A stretch of 10,641 nucleotides of DNA, taken from Cytophagia bacterium. GTDB taxonomy: Bacteria > Bacteroidota > Bacteroidia > Cytophagales > Cyclobacteriaceae. Below are positions 6,618 through 10,641 of the stretch, piece after piece (the stretch's first letter is position 1; each line of letters begins with the position of its first letter). Made by a program: the position numbers and the translations under genes. The stretch lies in contig JABXIP010000217.1 of NCBI GenBank assembly GCA_013373005.1, positions 1 through 10,641 of the forward strand, given 5' to 3'. Below the pieces are notes generated by a model. That model had not been told where the DNA came from and searched no databases. It was given only the letters and a program-made list of their open reading frames with translations.

Positions 6618-7744
6618 AATCGGGTAGTCACTTTTTTAACCATTTGGTTTTTCCAATCAACAAACGTGCCTTTCTGAATCTGCTCGCGAGCTTCCTTCAC
6701 TAACCATAAATAAAAGCTCAAATTATGAATTGAGGCAATCTGCGCTCCCAAAATTTCTTTACTGATGATCAAATGACGCAAATATGCCTTAGTATAGAAA
6801 GAATCTACATAGCCACCAAGGTTAGGGTCAATCGGACTAAAATCATCCTTCCACTTTTCGTTACGAATGTTGATGATACCCTCAGAGGTAAATAGCATTC
6901 CGTTTCTCGCATTTCTGGTTGGCATCACACAATCGAACATATCAACCCCAAGAGCGATACATTCGAGAATATTTTCAGGTGTACCCACCCCCATCAAGTA
7001 GCGTGGTTTGTCTTTAGGGAGAATATCGCAAACTACTTCGGTTTGCTCATACATCATTTCATGAGGCTCTCCTACTGAAAGACCACCAATGGCATTACCC
7101 TCTCTTCCAAATGATGCTATGGTCTCTGCAGACTTGATTCTTAGGTCTTTATAAGTACTTCCCTGAACAATCGGAAAAAGCGTTTGATCGTAACCATACT
7201 TCCCTTCGGTTTCATCGAATCGGTCGCAGCATCTCTTTAGCCAACGGTGGGTCATTTCCATAGACTCTCGCGCATATCCATATTCACATGGATAAGGTGT
7301 ACACTCATCAAATGCCATGATAATATCCGCTCCAATGGTTCTTTGGATATCCATTACATTTTCAGGAGTGAAAATGTGTTTAGAGCCATCAATATGAGAT
7401 TTGAAGGTTACTCCCTCTTCCTTAATCTTTCTTGTTCCTGAAAGAGAATAAACCTGATACCCTCCGGAGTCGGTTAGAATAGGTTTTTCCCAACCATTGA
7501 ATTGATGAAGTCCACCGGCAGCTTCAATGATTTCAAGGCCAGGTCTAAGGTATAAATGGTAGGTATTGCCAAGAATAATTTGAGCCTGAACGTCATCTTG
7601 CAACTCACGCTGGTGAACTGCCTTGACCGTTCCGGCCGTACCAACAGGCATAAATATGGGTGTTTGAATCTCTCCATGTGCTGTTTTCACAACCCCTGCC
7701 CTCGCCTTTGAGCCCTTATCTTCTGCAATTAGCTTAAAATCCAT
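6614..7744 (-). CDS. tgt: tRNA-guanine transglycosylase (queuosine biosynthesis), zinc cysteines absent
   Basis: Exchanges guanine 34 of GUN-anticodon tRNAs (Tyr, His, Asn, Asp) for the queuosine precursor preQ1; cytoplasmic. 376 residues, normal for bacterial Tgt. TIM-barrel motifs in order: TPIFMPVGT (28-36), ILGNTYHLYLRPG (57-69), LTDSGGYQ with D92 (general acid/base), MAFDEC with D146 (base recognition), GGLSVGEP (220-227), and DMFDCVMPTRNARNG (268-282) with the nucleophile D271. Odd: the family's structural zinc site CxCxxC, expected right after DP at 306-307, reads DPNLGGYVDS; all three cysteines are replaced, while the fourth ligand position in SIHNL (H340) remains. Activity is still likely because the catalytic aspartates are intact. 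First gene of a coupled unit with the LptF/LptG permease and the EamA transporter. Confidence 0.97.
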   Translation of the reverse strand: MDFKLIAEDKGSKARAGVVKTAHGEIQTPIFMPVGTAGTVKAVHQRELQDDVQAQIILGNTYHLYLRPGLEIIEAAGGLHQFNGWEKPILTDSGGYQVYSLSGTRKIKEEGVTFKSHIDGSKHIFTPENVMDIQRTIGADIIMAFDECTPYPCEYGYARESMEMTHRWLKRCCDRFDETEGKYGYDQTLFPIVQGSTYKDLRIKSAETIASFGREGNAIGGLSVGEPHEMMYEQTEVVCDILPKDKPRYLMGVGTPENILECIALGVDMFDCVMPTRNARNGMLFTSEGIINIRNEKWKDDFSPIDPNLGGYVDSFYTKAYLRHLIISKEILGAQIASIHNLSFYLWLVKEAREQIQKGTFVDWKNQMVKKVTTRL

Positions 7745-7762
7745 TTACTTGATTTGAAGGCA

Positions 7763-7770
7763 CAAAAATA
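7763..7770 (-). promoter_or_regulatory. tgt: Candidate -7 element for the tgt operon
   Basis: On the minus strand this reads TATTTTTG, an exact match to the Bacteroidota primary-sigma -7 consensus TAnnTTTG. It ends 18 bases before the tgt ATG, which leaves a leader of roughly a dozen bases. I found no clear -33 TTTG upstream, so the call rests on the -7 match and the position. Confidence 0.55.
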
Positions 7771-7816
7771 GCAGTATTGCTTAATTCTATTTTCTTTGGC
7801 CCTTATTGTTTTCGGC

Positions 7817-8914
7817 ATGAGCCCCATTCTCTTCGTCTTTATTTCAATCACAGCCCTTCACATGGGTTTTGTAATGTTATTAGGTTTTCGACTTTTACAA
7901 TTCAATCAGTCAAAAAAGAATACAGATCACAAGAGTATCTCGGTAATTGTTGCGGCTAGAAATGAAGGATCCAGAATTATCAACCTTATTTCTCAATTGG
8001 CCGCCCAAGAGTACAATGATTTTGAAGTTATACTTGTCAATGATCGCTCAACTGATGGTTCAGGCAAGATAATAAATGAATTTGCAGCCTATTATGACTG
8101 GCTTAAACCGATTCATATTGAGGCACTCCCTGAGGGCTGGACAGGCAAGAAATATGCACTATATTCAGGGGTGAAGCAGGCTAAAAATGATGTTTTAGTT
8201 TTTACTGATGCCGATTGTCTACCTACTTCTGAGAATTGGTTTGATGAAATATCTGCTCATTTTGAATCAGAAGTAGACATCGTGCTAGGCTACTCACCTT
8301 ATGAGCCACAAAGCAGTTTTCTGAACTCATTCATTCAATTCGAAACATTATTAGTTGGGCTTCAATATTTAGGATTCAGCCTCTTCGGCAAAACCTATAT
8401 GGGTGTTGGACGCAATATGGCTATTCGTAGAAGTAGTTACGATCTAGATTTTCTGAAAGCCATTAAAAACTTAGAAGGCGGAGATGATGACCTAATGGTC
8501 AGCCGTTTAGCTAAAAAAGGGAATACCAGCATTATGCTCGAAAAGGAGTCTTTTATCGTTTCAAAACCAAAGACTAATCTCAAAGACTATATTAAACAGA
8601 AAACCAGACACTTATCGGCCGGGAAACATTACCATAAAAAAGACCAAACGCTTTTGGGAATTTTTACGTTATCTTGGTTGGTCGTATGGGGTTTGCTCAT
8701 TTACCTGATCATTTCAGGGGCAAGTCTCAAAATAGTTTTAATGGTTTTTGGTATAAGGAGCTTGGCTGTTTATCTGATTATAAACCGATTAGGTCGAAAA
8801 CTTAACACTAATATCAATTTTTGGGCACTTCCCTTTTTAGATTTTTGTTATTGTTTTTATTATCCTTGGGTAGCCATTAAAGCGCTGGCAACTAAGCAAG
8901 TTGAATGGAAGTAG
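7817..8914 (+). CDS. Membrane-anchored family 2 glycosyltransferase
   Basis: 365 residues from the ATG at 7817. An in-frame TTG at 7796 would add seven residues, but it falls within a -7-like TTTCTTTG (7791-7798), so the ATG is preferred. Layout: N-terminal membrane helix (about 3-25), a cytoplasmic GT-A domain (41-270), and a hydrophobic C-terminal part with two or three helices (about 281-300, 303-323, 335-355). GT2 motifs: SVIVAARNE (42-50), VNDRSTDGS (74-82), the metal-binding DADC (131-134), the acceptor-side GGDDDL (221-226) in place of the usual ED, and QKTRHLSAGKHY (261-272) where related enzymes have QxxRW. It probably transfers a sugar from a nucleotide donor to a membrane lipid or envelope glycan; donor and acceptor are unknown. 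The downstream sigma-factor gene overlaps its 3' end by 10 bases, so the two are likely coexpressed. Confidence 0.9.
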   Translation: MSPILFVFISITALHMGFVMLLGFRLLQFNQSKKNTDHKSISVIVAARNEGSRIINLISQLAAQEYNDFEVILVNDRSTDGSGKIINEFAAYYDWLKPIHIEALPEGWTGKKYALYSGVKQAKNDVLVFTDADCLPTSENWFDEISAHFESEVDIVLGYSPYEPQSSFLNSFIQFETLLVGLQYLGFSLFGKTYMGVGRNMAIRRSSYDLDFLKAIKNLEGGDDDLMVSRLAKKGNTSIMLEKESFIVSKPKTNLKDYIKQKTRHLSAGKHYHKKDQTLLGIFTLSWLVVWGLLIYLIISGASLKIVLMVFGIRSLAVYLIINRLGRKLNTNINFWALPFLDFCYCFYYPWVAIKALATKQVEWK

Positions 8915-9516
8915 GAAAGCAATTCTCGAAGAAAGCACTCGAAGATTTTAAGTTGATTGACGCAGCCGTATCCGGCTTAGACGAACAAGCTTATGCCGAT
9001 CTGATGAAACGGTATAAAAAGCCTGTTTATCATATGATCCTTAAAATGGTGCGCAATGTCGATGACGCTGAAGATTTGACCATCGAAGCTTTTGCCAAAG
9101 CCTTTAAAAATCTGCACAAATTTAAAAAGGACTTTACCTTTTCCACCTGGCTCTTCAGAATTGCAACCAACAACACGATTGACTTTATCAGAAAGAAAAG
9201 GCTCGACACCATGAGTTTGAATACTTCTTTCAAAGACGATAATGGCGAATCCGTCACCATAGATGTTCAGGATGAAAAGACTCTAAATCCACAAGAAGAG
9301 GCCATTAAAGCTCAGAAAATTGATTTAGTACATATGTTCGTTGGCAAGCTTCCTGCTAAATATCAAAGACTCGTTAAGCTGCGTTACTTCGATGAATTGA
9401 GCTACGATGAAATTGCTCAGGAGCTTGATGCACCTTTAGGAACTGTAAAAGCACAGCTTCACCGCGCTCGTGAGCTTATGTATGATTTAGTGAAGAATAA
9501 GAAAGAGCATATCTAA
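8905..9516 (+). CDS. ECF-type RNA polymerase sigma factor
   Basis: 203 residues with the two-domain layout of group 4 (ECF) sigma factors. Region 2 covers about 33-100: YKKPVYHMILKMVRN, then DDAEDLTIEAFAKAF (53-67, core RNA polymerase contact) and STWLFRIATNNTIDFIRKKR (80-99, -10 recognition). Region 4 covers about 138-195: LPAKYQRLVKLRYFDELSYDEIAQEL (149-174), with a helix-turn-helix through PLGTVKAQLHRAREL (177-191). A linker of about 38 residues joins them, and the protein ends without extra domains. The ATG at 8905 overlaps the glycosyltransferase stop by 10 bases; the next in-frame ATG (codon 34) would cut into region 2. No anti-sigma factor lies beside it: the next gene is rsmG. Regulon unknown. 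Control may be transcriptional, or by an unlinked partner. Confidence 0.94.
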   Translation: MEVGKQFSKKALEDFKLIDAAVSGLDEQAYADLMKRYKKPVYHMILKMVRNVDDAEDLTIEAFAKAFKNLHKFKKDFTFSTWLFRIATNNTIDFIRKKRLDTMSLNTSFKDDNGESVTIDVQDEKTLNPQEEAIKAQKIDLVHMFVGKLPAKYQRLVKLRYFDELSYDEIAQELDAPLGTVKAQLHRARELMYDLVKNKKEHI

Positions 9517-9543
9517 GCGCTTCTATTCTGATTACTTCCTCCC

Positions 9544-9551
9544 TATCTTTG
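9544..9551 (+). promoter_or_regulatory. rsmG: -7 promoter element of rsmG
   Basis: TATCTTTG fits the Bacteroidota -7 consensus TAnnTTTG exactly. It ends only 4 bases before the rsmG ATG (9556), so the expected transcription start falls at or within a few bases of the start codon. A -33 TTTG is not evident at normal spacing. It gives rsmG a promoter of its own, separate from the upstream sigma-factor gene. Confidence 0.6.
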
Positions 9552-9555
9552 CGGC

Positions 9556-10182
9556 ATGAAAAACCTACTCAGGTATTTCCCTGACTTAAGCGAAAAGCAA
9601 AAAGAACAATTTGCACAGCTACCAACACTCTATACCGAGTGGAATGAGAAAATCAATGTGGTTTCTCGAAAGGATATCGAAAACCTAATGGAACGCCATG
9701 TGATCCATTCTTTAGGCATTGCCAAAGTTCAGGCGTTCAAACCCGGAACTCAAATCCTAGACGTTGGTACTGGGGGTGGCTTCCCTGGAATACCGCTTGC
9801 CATTCTTTTTCCTGAGTCAGATTTTTTATTGGTAGACAGTATTGGGAAGAAAATTAAGGTAGTGAATGAGGTAGCTCATGCACTTGGCCTGCAAAACGTT
9901 CGAGGAGAGCATATTCGTGCAGAGCAGGTGAAAGGCGACTATCATTTTGTGGTAAGCCGAGCTGTAACTCGTCTTGGAGCTTTTTTCCCTTGGGTAAAGG
10001 ATAAATTCAAGAAGCAGTCTAATCACCAACACAAAAACGGAATCCTTTACTTAAAAGGTGGTGATTTGGCAGAAGAGCTGAAAGAGTCAAAATTAAAGCG
10101 CATAAAATCTTATGCGCTTTCAGATTATTTTCAGGAAGAGTTTTTTGAAACCAAGCAGGTTATTTACGTACCTGCTCAATAG
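9556..10182 (+). CDS. rsmG: 16S rRNA (guanine-527-N7)-methyltransferase RsmG
   Basis: SAM-dependent enzyme that makes m7G527 in the 530 loop of 16S rRNA; loss in other bacteria gives low-level streptomycin resistance. 208 residues, normal for the family. The N-terminal helical part (1-60) holds the RsmG-typical LYTEWNEKINVVSRKD (25-40) and ERHVIHSLG (46-54). The Rossmann SAM-binding motif is ILDVGTGGGFPGIPLAI (67-83), the acidic end of strand 2 is LLVDSIGKK (91-99), and the conserved SRAV (134-137) and LYLKGG (164-169) follow. It lies 39 bases after the sigma-factor gene on the same strand but carries its own -7 element. The last 7 bases overlap the 3' end of the convergent membrane-protein gene, and a perfect 11-bp inverted repeat lies within its last 90 bases. 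Confidence 0.97.
   Translation: MKNLLRYFPDLSEKQKEQFAQLPTLYTEWNEKINVVSRKDIENLMERHVIHSLGIAKVQAFKPGTQILDVGTGGGFPGIPLAILFPESDFLLVDSIGKKIKVVNEVAHALGLQNVRGEHIRAEQVKGDYHFVVSRAVTRLGAFFPWVKDKFKKQSNHQHKNGILYLKGGDLAEELKESKLKRIKSYALSDYFQEEFFETKQVIYVPAQ
10095..10120 (-). terminator. Hairpin inside the rsmG 3' end, possible terminator for the convergent gene
   Basis: A perfect 11-bp stem AAAGCGCATAA / TTATGCGCTTT (10095-10105 with 10110-10120) and a 4-base loop. Read on the minus strand it is followed by AATTTTG, a modest U-rich tail, 56 bases beyond the stop of the minus-strand membrane-protein gene. It lies within rsmG codons, so it could also arise from coding sequence alone. On the plus strand no T run follows beyond the arm. 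Confidence 0.45.
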
Positions 10183-10556
10183 TCTTGTTCTGCCCTTTTC
10201 TTGGCTGTAAATACGAGTATACAATAAACACCCAGTAGGGTTCCGATTGGAATGTTTATTAGGGAAATAACTCCATAGACTAATGCGGGCACTTCTGCCC
10301 ATTTTCTCTGATTGATCAATCCTATTCCAATAATAATTCTCGGAACCAGAAATATGAGAGCAATTCCCCAGAGGAAAGTGCTAATCAGATCGAATATCCA
10401 TATCACTTGTGGATCGAAATCTGCATCCTGCTGTGCGAAGCCTAATACAACGTCCATGAATTGATCGTAAAAAGCGAGGCAAAGCAGGCCCAATGCGCTA
10501 AAAATGATGAAAATAATACCAATTACTTTCTTGTGTACTGGATCGGTAAGGTTCAT
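10176..10556 (-). CDS. Small multi-pass membrane protein of unknown function
   Basis: 126 residues, mostly hydrophobic. Predicted helices at about 11-30, 50-72 and 88-116, with a further hydrophobic stretch at about 73-82, so three or four membrane passes. A short acidic loop (QQDADFDPQ, 42-50) lies between the first two, and the C-terminus is charged (KKRAEQDY). The segment GVISLINIPIGTLLGVYCILVF (95-116) recalls small uncharacterised Bacteroidota membrane proteins with a 'l.lpiGt.lGiy.l..l' helix; I cannot name a family. It converges on rsmG and overlaps its stop by 7 bases. Its start lies just below the hairpin at 10577-10605, so any promoter must be within about 20 bases of AT-rich sequence or inside that hairpin. 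No function is suggested by the neighbours. Confidence 0.8.
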   Translation of the reverse strand: MNLTDPVHKKVIGIIFIIFSALGLLCLAFYDQFMDVVLGFAQQDADFDPQVIWIFDLISTFLWGIALIFLVPRIIIGIGLINQRKWAEVPALVYGVISLINIPIGTLLGVYCILVFTAKKRAEQDY

Positions 10557-10576
10557 GGCTTTTTTCTTTCAATATA

Positions 10577-10605
10577 AAAAAAGCCCCGTTGAAACGGGGC
10601 TTTTT
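10577..10605 (-). terminator. Strong rho-independent terminator, palindromic
   Basis: Stem GCCCCGT / ACGGGGC (10583-10589 with 10594-10600) with a four-base TGAA loop, flanked by A6-7 on the left and T5 on the right, so it can work in both directions. The minus-strand tail is longer (seven T, then ATATT) than the plus-strand tail (five T), which favours termination of a gene coming from beyond the right edge. On the plus strand it would end antisense readthrough from rsmG. Confidence 0.85.
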
Positions 10606-10624
10606 CATCAGCAGGATAAACCGC

Positions 10625-10641
10625 TTATTCAAATCTTAAGG
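10625..10641 (-). CDS. Possible last codons of a minus-strand gene from beyond the right edge
   Basis: Read on the minus strand, the edge sequence gives Leu-Arg-Phe-Glu and TAA (10625-10627), 24 bases before the terminator hairpin, which fits the end of a gene. All three minus frames contain a stop in these 17 bases, so the frame is a guess and the only support is the well-placed terminator. Confidence 0.2.

Noticed and set aside
5979..6627. Plus-strand open frames of 105 and 82 codons opposite the LptF/LptG gene
   Set aside because: Antisense shadows of a conserved membrane protein; the hydrophobic look comes from the complementary codons.
7796..7816. Seven-residue N-terminal extension of the glycosyltransferase from a TTG codon
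   Set aside because: The TTG lies within a -7-like element and the ATG at 7817 still leaves a complete N-terminal membrane helix.
9030..9260. Minus-strand 76-codon frame opposite the sigma-factor gene, considered as a missing anti-sigma factor
   Set aside because: It is fully antisense to conserved sigma regions 2 and the linker, has no start context and no anti-sigma motif.

Overview
The window looks like ordinary chromosomal DNA from a member of the Bacteroidota, most likely a marine Cytophagales-type relative of Fulvivirga, Roseivirga or Marivirga. The grounds are low GC, no Shine-Dalgarno sequences in front of genes, TAnnTTTG-type -7 promoter elements close to start codons, and family types typical of the phylum: an IgGFc-binding-like exported protein, a TonB plug-type lipoprotein and a GT2/sigma factor pair. 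The genus is inferred, not shown. I see no mobile element, CRISPR array, rRNA or tRNA gene, and no stretch over 300 bases without a gene.

Left part (1-1966, minus strand): a small lipoprotein that consists almost only of a TonB-receptor plug domain is followed, 53 bases downstream, by a large secreted protein with an IgGFc-binding-like region. The large protein starts at a TTG codon and runs off the left edge. Centre left (2115-4614, plus strand): fabI (fatty acid elongation), a strong hairpin terminator, ispE (non-mevalonate isoprenoid pathway) and an M23-family secreted peptidase. The M23 gene ends exactly where a convergent minus-strand unit ends.

That minus-strand unit (7744 to 4615) is tightly coupled: tgt (queuosine in tRNA), then an LptF/LptG permease overlapping it at ATGA, then an EamA-type transporter overlapping at TAATG. 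Tgt keeps its catalytic aspartates but has lost all three zinc cysteines. Divergent from tgt, on the plus strand, are a membrane GT2 glycosyltransferase and an ECF-type sigma factor overlapping by 10 bases, then rsmG, which has its own -7 element only 4 bases before its ATG. A small four-helix membrane protein converges on rsmG and overlaps its end by 7 bases. A bidirectional-looking terminator lies near the right edge.

Most genes are housekeeping: envelope lipids, isoprenoids, LPS export, peptidoglycan, tRNA and rRNA modification. I found no convincing new multi-gene system. The best second looks are the stand-alone plug lipoprotein with its secreted partner, the zinc-less Tgt, the unpaired sigma factor coupled to a glycosyltransferase, and regulatory signals packed into or against coding sequence.
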